Assembly (NCBI GenBank): GCA_023079485.1
Contig: CM041084.1
Coordinates: 126,911,292-126,975,291, forward strand
Direction of reading: 5' to 3'
Origin: Archilochus colubris
Taxonomy: Eukaryota > Chordata > Aves > Apodiformes > Trochilidae
DNA length: 64,000 nucleotides
Of the stretch, positions 24,916-36,800 are shown piece after piece. The translations under genes were made by a program, and so were the position numbers. How positions within the stretch are numbered: the stretch's first letter is position 1; every line of letters starts with the position of its first letter. The notes beneath the pieces are model-generated. The model was not told the origin of the DNA. It ran no database searches and was given only the letters and a program-made list of their open reading frames with translations.

Positions 24916-27900
24916 CCTCAGTGTAGAATATAAGCATGCAATAGGTTAGTTTTCCTTCAGGAGTAATATGAACAAGGAGTGTCTTATCCTGTTATGCTTT
25001 GAGGAATATTATTTAGTGTTACCCTTGTTAACACAGCACTTCCAATAGTTTTCTTGAAACAAGGGTTTCTGGGTGCATTAGTAATGTATCTTTCAGTGTT
25101 TGAAGCTTCTACTGTGCCTCTAAAAAGCTAGAGGTAATTTGTGTACTCTCCCCACTGCTAAGCTTTATTCATGTTCCTATATTTGTAGGAAGAGTTGAAC
25201 ATAAAGAATGGTTCACTGGCTGCAAAGTAGAAACACAATGCTGATTTATTTATCTAGAGCACAAAAGAAAACTTTTATATACCTATTCCACGTCAAGAAT
25301 TAAAATCAATAAACTTTTTGACATTCTCACTATTAACAATTTTACATCAGCAAAACAAGCCGTGTCAAAAATCAGACTTTCAAAGAAGCACACATAAAGG
25401 AAACCAAATGTTTTTTGTCCTATATTTTAAGGGGTGAGTGCATATTTTAGCTGGAGGGTTATTTATGTAGAGTATGGGGAAGTAAATATATCTTGTATTG
25501 TTCATGTGTTGTGCTGAAGCTGTTCATATCTAAGTAGTAAAATGTGACAATCTATGCCATAAAATGCAATGCACTTATATGTGGGTTGAGATTTCTTTTT
25601 CTTTCCTTGCTGTGACTATCCCCACTTTCAAGAGGCATTTGTCACCTTTGCCCACGAGTGGATGCACAGCCTGAAGATTGGGAGCAGAGAGCTCCAGTGC
25701 ATCAACTCAGCCAGCACCACAGGGGGGTTGGGGTTGAGCTGTGTGGAGATGGTAACAGAATCTGTACAACACGGGTGTAAACACATTAATAGATTCACGT
25801 AAATACTAAAGTACAACTGCTGCCTAAAGCAGTCCTCAGGCAAAAGCTCAAGATGAGTGTCAGAGCCTTGAAAGTTAAGCTCAGGTTCTGTCAGTCTGGG
25901 GTAAGAAGCAGACTGCAGAGTTCAGGGCCTTCCACTTGCAACTTCTGACCATCTGACCCTGGGCACTCAAATTGATAGCACAAAACTACCATGTATCAGT
26001 GATCCAGAGAGGCTGTCTTTCCTATACCTAAAAAATTAGAAGCATGAAAGGATAATAAGAGCATATCTGTGATATGAAGGGGAGGGTTACAGGAGATAAC
26101 AGGCTGAGCCATGTGCTGAGTGTAAGAAAGCAAACAAAATTGCTGGACCTAAATACTGCGGGATACCTAGCAGGTGTGGCATCAGAAAGACTATCTTTAC
26201 AATACTATTTCTTTTGTCAAAGCATGTTTAGAAAAGTAAAGAGCCATAAGGTAATTTGGATCTTGGAGGAAGGTGGTAGCTACAGAGAAGCTCAACCATG
26301 GTACATTATACAAGTAAAGATGAAGGGGTGATTTGTTGAGAGAGTGTAAGTATGTTTTTTTGGGCAGGAAGTCACTTAAAGAACAGGGGTGTTGAGTTTA
26401 ATGAACAAAGATCTAGGAATTTTTAATAGTAAGAATAATTTGCAATTGAAATAAGGCATTGAGAAATTAATTTAATTTTCTGCTACTTCAAATTTTGAAA
26501 AGGCGGCTGGTTATCTTTCTAGAGAAGATGCCATAACTCATTTGAAAGGTGTAGGCTTGATGTAAGAAATTTTATATTCTATCTTAGCGCAAACAATCAA
26601 ACACAAGGATAAAAACCAGGCACATGTTCTTTTATGACTGCTTCTGCCTTTCTTCATTAATACTGGTAAGCTTGATGCATTTCCTGTTTTAACAGATGCC
26701 ATGGTGGTATGATGAGCATTTGCCTGGATCATAGCTGGTCCACTGATTCTGAAATCTGTTGTAAACCAGTGGGCTAAATAGCAGCAATATCATCCACATC
26801 AGCCTGACAATAATTCTGCTTTTATTGTTTCAAGAAAGTAGTTGCCACATCAAGCTAGTCTTAAGGACACATGATAAAGAATATACCTTCCATTGAAAAG
26901 CTTTTTGAGTTTTAAAAGTTCAACAAAAAAAAAATCAAGCTTTCCTGAAGATTTCTGGTGAAGGATGGTAAAGCATGACAATGGTTGTGGTTCAGTGGTT
27001 ATAGAGATTCATCATCATCAGAATGTCCCAGTAGTTCTCTTTCCATTGTTCTTATCTGTTTTGAACCTGAAGTTAAGGTCTTATGGCTTTCTGCAGGATG
27101 TGGGAAGACATGAGCTCGGTGGTGCTGTGTTTATTTTACAAGACTCCTTTGGCTTAATTGCATTTTGTATTGTGAACTGTAACTGTTGGCTCTCTGTGGC
27201 TTTTTTTCTTGTGGGAGACAGTCTTTGTCTGTAAAAACATAATGGACAGCTACAGAGGGGGAATACTCAGCTTTCACACCCCCCTTGCAGCAGCTTGGAG
27301 CAGCAGGAATGTCAGACTGTCTCCTTGTCATGGACATAGACCTCAGCCATCAAGTGGTCTTTGCACAGCTTTCATGCCAGATGATCAGTTACTCAGAGGA
27401 ATATGACTTGGTACCCTGATTACTCAAGGACAAGCAGGGAATTTAAGTCCTCAGGGGAATTTACAGATTTCTCATGTGATTTTCTGGAGGGCACCAAGCT
27501 CCAGATGGGCTGAAGGAACAATGAAGCAGTTAAACTGCTTTCTTTCAGGTAAATGACTTAAGCAAAAGAAGTATGAGAGACATGAGTAAAACATACTTTG
27601 TTCCCAAGTCCCTTTTCTCTTTACAGCAGCAAGATACATTATTTTGACTGGAAAAAAAATCAAAATCTTAAGAAATAAACCACGTCATTTAGATATATCT
27701 CTGAGTCCACTTTTAAAAAGCCAAACTTAACAAATGTATGGTTTTCCTGACTGTATTGCCATTGCCTGGAATAGTGATATCAGTATCAGTCATCCAGTGT
27801 GGATGACCCACAGCTTGCCTCTGGATTCTTTCAACGTGGTCTCCTTTGCTAGCCTGTGTGGATCATGTTTTTCTTGAGCTGTCTTCTGTTTGCATGATAC

Positions 27901-28120
27901 TATTGTGTTTTAATTCTTCTGAGTTAGCCAGATCTGTAACCTGAGATCAATCAGACAAAAAATTCACTATCTTGGGCTCAAACTGAATGTCTTATTTTCC
28001 TATTACATCCTGGGAAGAAGAGTTTGGTTATAATAACTAAGGAGGACAGTGTCATTACAAAGATTCTAAGCTGCTTAAACTAGGCTGGTTTCTGTCTAAG
28101 TCCAAGAAACTGGAAAAAGA
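24916..28120. other. Unique non-coding stretch, no gene seen
   Basis: No gene, transposon or RNA gene is recognised. Short frames such as 26074-26331 and 26965-27234 lack any family resemblance. Composition is AT-rich with ordinary poly-A and poly-T runs. Confidence 0.55.
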
Positions 28121-28195
28121 TTTTTTTTGTTTTGTTTTTGGTTTTTGGTTTTTTTTGTTTTTGTTTTTGTTTATGTTTTTGTTTTTTATTTTTAA
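28121..28195 (+). repeat. T/G low-complexity tract, (TTTTTG)n-like
   Basis: About 75 bases consist of T runs of three to eight interrupted by single or double G, with units like TTTTTG and GTTTTTGG. It is the strand complement in style of the A/C tract at 14.8 kb. No retroposon body is recognised next to it. Confidence 0.88.
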
Positions 28196-28825
28196 TTATG
28201 CCATAGCTTATGGTACCTACGAATAGTCTCATTTTTGGTTATAAGTGTCTTCAAATGTAAACTATTTAAGATCTAAATCTGTAAGGATTCTTGTCAGTAG
28301 TTTTAACAAAACTATTCCAGAAAACTTAATAGGGAATTAGATTTGGGTAGTAGAAACCAGCCTGATACTTATAGTATAGGAAGAACTATGCACCTCTTTT
28401 TATCTATATACTCTTTGTGCTACTGAATAGACTGCAGAGTTTGCAAAACAAATTTTATTTTCAAAGCAGTTCTACAGCATGTTTGTTTAGGAGCAATCCC
28501 AGGGATGGCTTCCTGTATTCCTGCTCATGTCTATCCTAAACGCAAGAATCAACATTGAATGAAAAATTATTAATTCAACAAAGAATAAAATTTTGGTTCT
28601 CAATGAAGTTACAGAAGTTTGGCTGCTGAATTCAGTAGAGTCAGCAGCACCAGTGAGTTTTAATTGCATGTTCACACAATTTGAACATCATTGGAGATGC
28701 TTGAATTACACAAAAAGGAGGAGTAAAAGCACTTCTGGCTAACTAAAGGGGCTTCTTTTGCTCCTATTTTGTAGTGGTTTGGAATACTTACTTTTAAAAA
28801 AATCTTCTTGAACAGGTGTTGTTTT
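28196..28825. other. Unique non-coding stretch, nothing recognised
   Basis: There is no reading frame, repeat or RNA gene that I can support in this interval. It separates the T/G tract from the CR1 fragment. Confidence 0.55.
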
Positions 28826-28990
28826 AGAGTCACAGAATCAAGGAATTACAGAATAGTTGAGACGGAAGGGATCTCTGGAGCTCATCTGGTCCAATGCCGC
28901 TGCTCAAGCAAGACCAAGTAGGGCTTGCTGCCCTGGAGCACATATTCAACCTATACTGGATTCACCAGTATTCAGCTCAGATAAGGACCT
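28826..28990 (-). mobile_element. CR1 LINE 3'-end fragment
   Basis: The plus strand reads AGAGTCACAGAATCAAGGAA, then GGAAGGGATCTCTGGAGC, CATCTGGTCCAATGCC and GCTCAAGCAAGACC. This is the reverse complement of a CR1 3' end with its tail at about 28830. It is about 160 bases long, truncated on its 5' side near 28990, and moderately diverged. It holds no coding part. The order of blocks is characteristic; the exact truncation point is uncertain. Confidence 0.85.
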
Positions 28991-31040
28991 CCCTTGGCCC
29001 AGAACAAAAAAAAAATCTTGAACAACTCTAGTATGCGGAGCTGATCTAGTGACTTTTATCCTACCCCACACCCTGTTCTAACTTTCTTATTTCCTTGGGA
29101 TTTCTCCACCATCACAGGAGAGCTGCAGCTTTTGTTTCTGGCACTCAGTTCTATGCAAGAAAACCAAGATATCAGTAGAGTGATGATAACAGCCAGAGTC
29201 CTACTTAGTCCTGATCTAGCTTCAGCCCTGCAGCTGTTCTCTGGTATCACTTTAACTTTGTCCATTTTGAGCTGCCATGGTACATATGAGCTCAAAGATA
29301 TATTATGAAAGTGGAAGAAAAGTGTGATACCTATTTTCTTGCTTCTTTGCCACGGACTACTGTCAGCGCAGGCACAGATGCAGAAATAGAAACAATTATG
29401 GGGAAGGGAGGTCACATGGAAGTAGGTTGATATTCTATATCCTGGTAAAATGATAGTACCAAGGATGTCCCCACTTTCTCCTTCTATTAAAAGAAGTGGC
29501 CTCTCACAAACATTGTTCAGATAGCTTGCTAATTGCCAGCATCAAATGAAAAACAAAATGCCAAAGATAACAGATATGATCCCGTTCCTGCTAATGACAG
29601 AGAAAACTGGCAGGATCAGACCCAAAAGAAACAGTAATAAAAAGATCATATGTCTGATTTCAGTCACATAGAAGGATTATTGATTTATCCCAGGGTTACT
29701 GAAATGAAGATCTGGCTCATGGTTCAGGTGAGGATGGGAGGAAAGTGATTACTGCTTTATTACAGGCCCTCCCTGTAGATATGGGGTGTGGAAATAATCA
29801 GGGCTGATCTTACAGGGAGCACAGCAGATGCACAGCATCTGGTCTCTGGTCTCCAAGGCTACATCTATACTAGTAAACTAAACAGGCTTAGGACATGTTT
29901 AAGCACTGTTCCATGAGATCCATCCTGTTTAACCCTTACCATCATCTCCAGAGTTTGGCCCTTGCCAAGCAGCACTGCTTGGGTGCACAGGTCAGCAGCT
30001 GCTTTCCCAAGACTGGGGATGAACCCACCTTGTCTTAGGGGAGACGAGAGTGAGACATAAACCCATGTGAGCTGAGCTGAGCTGAGTAGGGCTCAAGATC
30101 AGAGGATGGGCCATCAATCATCCCATTTATTTGCATAACCATAGACGAAAAGAGTCCACAGATGACTGGTTTCTGACTGTGCTTAAGAGGGCTCATCCAC
30201 TGTCTTGCTTTGTATTGAAATAAAACACATAACCAAAGTATTTTTCCCAAAGAATGAAAGCACATCCTTAAAGAGTTTTCCACTGTCATTTTGATTATAT
30301 GGATGAAGGACAAATTTTCATCCCAGCTCAGGTCCTTATACTTAGAAGAGAACTGTTGTCTACAACTGGAGTCTGTCAGCCACAAGGCAAATGTAGACAA
30401 GTCTGGTCCTGAGCCAGTCTATGAAAATTTTCCCTGCTCCAGCTCCAGTACCTAAACTGGACTTGTTCCCTGAGACACAGAACTAGGTTCTGGGACAATA
30501 TCAGATTTCCTTTGAAACAGATATCCAACTCTTGCTCTGAACTTCAGTGAGCTGAATCTCACCACTGGCCCCCTGGAATCCAGGAGTATAACCCTGGGGG
30601 TGGCTTTAGCTTTTTATTGTTATAATAGAATTTAATGTTGTTACATTTCACCATAGTTTTCAAGCAACTCTCATGTAGAAGAGACTATTAGAAGGGAAGT
30701 CCCTGGTGGGTTTCCTGGCATTTTTGGCTCTTCTCTTTTTGGGTTAATTTAATTAAAAATTTTAAAGGGATAATTAGATTTTTACAACTTTTTTAGTAAG
30801 GCAAAATTTAAACCTGTTTCTACATTGAAGAAATTTGGAAGGTACCCAAGATTCCCCTTCAAAGTAACATCATCAAATAATATTCTCGTGTATCTGAGAT
30901 TTAACATTTCAGATTCTTTCCTCTGCACCTTTTATTGTTCCTATTTACAGTGCACCTGAAACACATTGTGTAATTGGCAGTGAGCCCAGATTTTCCATTT
31001 AAGAACAGTTTGATGATTTCACTTTTTCTTTCTTTCTCTC

Positions 31041-31055
31041 TTTTTTTTTTTTTTT
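31041..31055. repeat. T15 homopolymer after CT-rich tract
   Basis: Fifteen T follow a short TTTCTTTCTCTC pyrimidine stretch. No retroposon body is recognised on either side. Confidence 0.85.
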
Positions 31056-32339
31056 GAAACAGCAGGTGCTCTGCATTGTAAACAATGCCAGTCACCATAA
31101 TATTATTAGCTTTTGCATTTTTATTACGTTTTTGCCTCCCTACATATTTTAAACTTCATTGCAAGGCATTTTTTGGCACCAACTCAGAAAGCTTCTTATT
31201 TCATAAGGAAGATGGATACCAGTGATCACAGTGCTTTGTTGTCATTTATAATTAGAAAGCGTAAGATTTACTTAATCATTAAACCACTCAATATTTGCAG
31301 GTTTGTTTCTCATTTTCTGTGTGATACATCTACATCTGTCCCATGAAATACGTTAATTCCCTTTTCTGTATATGGATTTTTCAAACATTTAACCCTTCTC
31401 TTTGCACAGCATCAAAAAAATCTTTTATAACATTGCTTTTCTCCTCCCTATCACCTTGCCTAAGATCCCATAAACTGCATTTCAGATTTTTCACAGTTTG
31501 ATGGGTCAATAGCCAGAACTGACATAGCCCAGTGGTTCTGCAATTACTCTTATTGTGTACTGAGTTTATATTCCATTGGTTATTAAAAATGTGTGCAAAC
31601 AAATGGAGTTGAAGAAAAACAAATCAGAAATTCATTTTAGAAGAAATCTTGAGAAAAATCAACACAAGAAGCAGCAGATGAATACTTCAGAAATGCAAAT
31701 AACACAAGGCAAGAAATGCCTTTATGTTCACGTTTTTTTAAATATGTGTTTACATGATTTCTAGATAGAGGAGATATCACACGAAAACAAATTCAGGCAA
31801 ATGTCATGTGCAATAAATATTTATTATTAGAATTATTTGTGGTTTCAATGAGGTCTTCATTAGCAAACAAAAGGAAAAAAAAATCAAGCTATTTTTGTGT
31901 TTATACAGCAAGGATGTCTTTTGCTAAACTGCATTTTGAGCTACATTTTTTTTTCTCCAGATCAATTCAATAAGTGAAAGCCCAACAGAGAACAGATGCA
32001 ATATAAGAGCAATAAAGGAAAGTAAAAAAAATTAAAAATCCTTTGTTCTCCCTGCAGTACATCCGTAAATCTATTAGTGTTATTTTCCTTTCTTCTCCTT
32101 TTTGCATCCCAAGCCAGATCTCAAGTTCTCTGAAGCAATCCTTAATCAAGCTCCCCAAAGGCCTACGACTGCATGCAGCAATTTCTCCCCTGCTCTCAGC
32201 ACAGATGTTTCGAGCACATTCCATTACACCTACATGCCATTACAGCTAATGGCTTATTCTGATGAAGAAAGCTGCTTTCTGCTCAGTGCAGCAAAGGGGA
32301 AAATAGCCTCCTGTACAGTTCGTACACTGCAACAATGAA

Positions 32340-32470
32340 ATGTGGGGGCAGGTGGTACAACAGAACTCTCTAATGTTAATTACATACTGTATTACCCCCA
32401 AATTTGGCTGGTCATTAATTATGCTAATTTACCTTCCTGAAAATTAGCACCGTTCATGCGAACATTTGAG
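32340..32470. promoter_or_regulatory. Candidate homeodomain/POU motif cluster
   Basis: Within about 75 bases the sequence holds TTAATTA (32376-32382), ATTAATTAT (32414-32422), ATGCTAATTT just after it, and AAATTAGC near 32441. The middle part resembles composite homeodomain and POU-type sites. Two CpGs (CACCGTTCATGCGAAC) follow. The block ends about 20 bases upstream of the MIR copy at 32488. This density exceeds the surrounding sequence, but AT-rich DNA gives ATTA cores easily. A function is inferred only. Confidence 0.25.
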
Positions 32471-32487
32471 CAGTTTTTAGCAAAATG

Positions 32488-32710
32488 AACTATGGTGTAG
32501 TGGTTTGTAAACTCAGACCTTTTGAACTACCCAAACACGGGATCGCGGTGGCTGCAAGGGGAGGGTTGGACGGGGGACAGAGCTGGCAGGGAAGGGTCCC
32601 CACCAGCAGCTCTGGCCCTGTCACACACTCCTCTGTGACCTTGGAAAAGGCTGTGCCTAGCTGCTCCGTGCCTCCATTTCTGTCTGTGGAAAATTATAGC
32701 TGCCTCACAT
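32488..32710 (+). mobile_element. MIR SINE, nearly full-length relic
   Basis: The 5' part resembles the tRNA-derived head of MIR: ATGGTGTAGTGGTTTGTAAA matches its A-box region, and ACACGGGATCGCGGTGG sits where the B-box and CCC segment should be. The core follows with CTCTGTGACCTTGGAAAAGG (MIR: tgtgaccttgggcaag). The 3' part, CCGTGCCTCCATTTCTGTC then GGAAAATTATAGCTGCCTCA, parallels MIR's gtgcctcagtttcctcatctgtaaaat and its end. Length is about 223 bases against about 260 for the family. MIR is an ancient amniote SINE, long inactive and sparse in birds. The middle is GC-richer than its flanks and poorly matched. A 75-codon frame through it is incidental. Confidence 0.65.
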
Positions 32711-33449
32711 AGGCCAAGTCTGCTCAGGTTTGAAGAGTGGGATTTGATTTGCGGGAGCTGAAAGGATGACGACCCTTTCTGCTGCAGAATGTTGCACTTC
32801 AGATTCCTGGGAAAGCTGGAGATGCAAGATAAACGATCAAAATGTTTTTCTCAGGCAAAGAATGTTTATCAGGTCCTAAAGAAAAAAATTGCCTGTTCAA
32901 ATCTTCCTCCGGAATAAAGGGAAAAATGAAAAAGTTAATGATTTCTGTGCTCTACAGCCAACCTTAATAGGCTCCATGCTTTGCTAGGGAGGCTGACATC
33001 AGAAATACAAAGCTAGAGAGCAAATATCTCTTTTACCTCCTTAAACTTGTCCAGGCAACTCTGCAATGATTTTTTGTGTATATTTAGATGATATTAGGTC
33101 TCTACAATGAGTCATGTAGCAGTTTCAAGTATGCCTATAGCTATAGATTGATTTTTTTTTATTTAACTGTTCATAAAAAATTAATCTGAGCCTTCTTCCA
33201 ACAAAAATTAAGATTTTACCATATTGATTATAGGCCTAACAAAGTAAGGTATCAGATTTAGATTCGATTTGTTTTCCTGCAAATTAAATACATTAAATCC
33301 CATTTTACTCATGTTGAAATTGATTGAGTTTCAGAGTTAAATAAAATATCTTATCTACATTGTGAACTGTCTCCATTTCTTCCTCAAGGCTGCTGTTTTC
33401 TTCTATCCATCTCCAAGAAGCCATCATCATATTAACATAGATGACAATC

Positions 33450-33660
33450 TGGCAAGGAGGTGCTGATCAAAGATAAATTTCACACTCGCACTTCGCATTT
33501 TCTAATTACACCATCTGTGTCAGACTCTTTCGTGGCAGTTCTGCCCAATCTGTCAAATGCTGCATGCCTATGGGAATGCAGAGGAGCTGAGAAAATCGCC
33601 TCCATTTCCCCCACCAGCCGATCCATCACCCCAATCGGAGCTGGGTGGATATATTAGTCT
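33450..33660. promoter_or_regulatory. Candidate conserved block with retained CpGs
   Basis: At least six CpGs occur in about 170 bases (CACTCGCACTTCGCAT, TTTCGTGG, AATCGCC, GCCGATCC, AATCGG) in AT-rich surroundings, together with a TCTAATTACA homeodomain-like site. It is flanked by low-complexity A-rich DNA from about 33820. Function is inferred from composition only; no transcript or reading frame is supported. Confidence 0.2.
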
Positions 33661-33822
33661 AATTGGTACTGGAATGAAGGTTCCAGACTGCATATAAGAT
33701 GAGGTGTTTGGGGGATGCAAGACATGAGATTTACAATTTGAATCATATTACAAGGCTTGCCCCAGCTTGTTTCATAGCAAGCTGAGAGCAAGCCATGCAT
33801 GCAATATCAGCATGTAGAGGGG

Positions 33823-33844
33823 AAAAAAAAAAAAAAAAAAAAAA
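33823..33844 (+). repeat. A22 homopolymer
   Basis: Twenty-two A follow GTAGAGGGG. No retrogene body is recognised upstream and no polyadenylation signal is placed appropriately, so a simple repeat is the safer call. Confidence 0.85.
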
Positions 33845-36800
33845 GGAAGAAAAAAATGAAGAATATTTAAAATAAATCATGAATGAGAAGGTGTCTCCTT
33901 TCATTACTCTTGGCTTCTTCCAGACATACTAAATGTAAATGATTACCAGAAGTTCAGAATGTAAAAAAAATAAACAGAAAGCATTATACACCCTGACCTA
34001 CCAGAGACTGCTAGATGTATTCTACTCAAGTCTTGATCTATTAAATCTATCAAAATAGGGATGGTCCTTTCACACTAAAGGTGTATTACTTCCTATCCAC
34101 GATGCATGAGATTAAGCTAAAGAAGGTGAAAAGTTGCAGCTTTTATCATAAAGCTGACATTTAAAATTATCTGCTTTATGGGTCAACATTTTTTTCAGGG
34201 AAATTAATCTCAGCTTTGTACCTGTGAATAAAAAAATTGTAAACTACTGTTGCTGAGTGCAAGCAAATCTGGTGCAGCATCTCTGAGCTCCTATGCAATC
34301 ACATTTAAAAGTGAAAATGAGTTGCACTTGTGGATTCATGAAGAGTGGTGTGCCTGTTTACTCTGGGGTATGCAAGCCCAAAAAACAAGGGCAAAAAATG
34401 GTGTGATAAAAGGAAATCTGGTTGTGCAGTAATGCAGGCTACATGCAAAAATCGTAAGCCACATCTGGGATATGGTTTTTTTTCATGACATCTTAGTACA
34501 TTTGTATACACACCATTGATTTAAAACTTCACACTTCTTTTTTCCTAAGCAAAAAGCTCACCATGGAGACATGCTCAAGTTCATCTCATGCATCTGTAAT
34601 ATAGTCTGGGTTTGAACTGAGGTTCCCAACCTTTTTGGGTGCTGCCCTCAGCATAAGACTGGTCCACATAAGGATTATTTAATGCTACAATACTTAAAAT
34701 GAAAGAGGGAAAAAAAAGGGGGGGGACCAATTAAAGAAATCTGTATTTTCAAACCTGACTGTCTTTAGGACCTAAGGAGAATTCAAGCACATAATTTTGG
34801 GTTCCTATCTTTGGCTCAGCTCGTACAGAGCCAAAGGAGTCACTGACGCAAGAATGTTGTTGGTCTGCAGCCCCCACAAAGTAACACTACCGGAGTACGA
34901 TACTTTTAACACCCTTTTCTGCATTCAGAGTGAGCTGGGGAAAGAGCTGTTCAAATATTCATAAAGGACAGAAGACAAATATTTGGCAACTCCCAACATT
35001 TCAGTGCTAAATCATTTAGTAAACACAGGCTAACAGCATTAACACAGGATCAGACAAAACTGCCCAGCACCACTCAGGGCTAGGTCAGCTGAAAGTAACC
35101 TTAATGCTGTAAATCAAGCTTTTACTGCCACATATTTGACTGAACTTGTGTCTTTACTTGAACTTTTGAATTTTTCCCTTTCAAAGAAATATATAAGACA
35201 GCCTCAAGGTGGAATATGCCAGAATGACTCCACTTCAGAGGCACAATCAATGAACAGCAATTATCTCAGATATATTTGAGCTTTTTATAGACAAAGACCT
35301 TTGTCTGGGTGGGTGCTGTGTAACATAATGTGTCTATATAGGCTACTTCTCTTTCCCCTGTGCATTTTAATTACACTGGCATTTTTTTTTCCCCTCAAAT
35401 AGCTATGAACAGAATTTCAATTACACTTATTCATGAGTGTTCAATGCTCATCCCTGCTTCTGTGAGCTGGGTGTATGGGCTTTGAGGAGGAGGCTTGGAG
35501 CCAGGGAGAGGCAGGCTGATGTCTGTGCAGGGATGGCACAGGGTACTGCCACTGCTCTTGAATTAGAGAAGGAGAAGCAGCATCCACAAGCACACTCTGA
35601 AAGTGGCAGCTGCATGATCATGTGTGGTGCCTCAAGGTCCCTTTCGTGAAGGTCTGACCCCAGGCTGCAGAACAAGATGGGCTTCCCTTGGAGATCACTG
35701 TGGGGCCTCCTGATGGTGGGAGGGTGATGGCTGTGCTGAGGAGCAACTGTTCTCTGCAGGGCCTTTAGCACACAAGGATTTGCTCAGTTTTGAGAATGCC
35801 AAAAGAGTTGGGGTATACTTCTCCAGCAAGCTTCTTGTTTCTCTTTTGGGAAAAGCAAAGGGATATATAGTAGTACTAGAAAAAAAGGGTAAAAATCCCT
35901 AAAGTATCAGTGATAAAATTCAGTGACTATCCCCCCATATTGCAGTAATCCTGTTCTTCAACATATTCCCCAGAGCTCCCTACACAACCCAGGATGCCCT
36001 AATATTGCCCTGTCTTTCCCTATAACTGAACCTATGCTACGTGCTGTCCCTGACACTGAGCACACAGGTGTGTGGCCATGCAGGAGAGGTATGGGCTGAA
36101 CTTGCTCTGAAGCCTTTCTTCTCCACAGGGCTCTCATCCAAGTCTCTTTCATTCCTCAGCCCCCACATTTCAGAAAATACAGAGACAGACATTGAGACAG
36201 ACATTGCTGCCTTGGATTGCACTTGGCCAACAGGCTTGAAATTATTGGTGATGGGCAGGCAGACAAAGTCAGAGTGTCTTTGAAATGACGGGGGAAAAGT
36301 ACCTACAGATCGAGAGAATCAGATGAACCTCTTGCTGGAGAACTGCACGACAGTGTTGACAAGGTGAGAGTACATCAGAAAAACTGGTAAGAATATAACC
36401 ATCATAAACAGCACCAGTTAAACACTGCAGGGTGAAGCTGCGCCAGTGTGCATACATAAGGAGCAACTGTTTGTGAAGTGGGAGAAGCTGTAACCCTCAC
36501 TTGTATGGAAGAGATTTCTGTAGCCAAGGACATATTGACATGCCTGGAAAATCCCTCTTTTCTGCAAGGAAGCCCAGGCACAAACTATGCAGTGGGAACG
36601 CCAATGAACCTTCAGGCAAGTCTTTCAAAACTAAACAAACACAAAAGAAGAGATTTGCTTGGCTGCTCTTTGTGTCATTTTAAAGCCTGTACCTGTTTGT
36701 TAAAAACAAAATCTGGAGGGAAGGCCCTGGTGTCATCAGAGCTCTGATGCCCCATCACTGACACCCTTCTCCAAAACCACATGACAGTGGCATATCAGAG

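Larger units (their letters stand above)
28991..32487. other. Unique non-coding stretch, no gene seen
   Basis: No supported gene. Minus-strand frames at 29056-29415 (119 codons) and 30035-30400 (121 codons) show no known domain. A small GAGCT tandem run (about four units) lies at 30070-30086. A T15 tract is at 31041-31055. The AT-rich motif cluster at 32340-32470 is listed separately. Confidence 0.5.

Noticed and set aside
29056..30400. Minus-strand frames of about 120 codons (29056-29415 and 30035-30400)
   Set aside because: Neither has a known domain, and no shared exon-like boundaries or conserved motifs are visible. Treated as chance frames.
33823..33844. A22 tract as the tail of a processed pseudogene
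   Set aside because: No transcript-like body or AATAAA signal lies suitably upstream and no target-site duplication was found.
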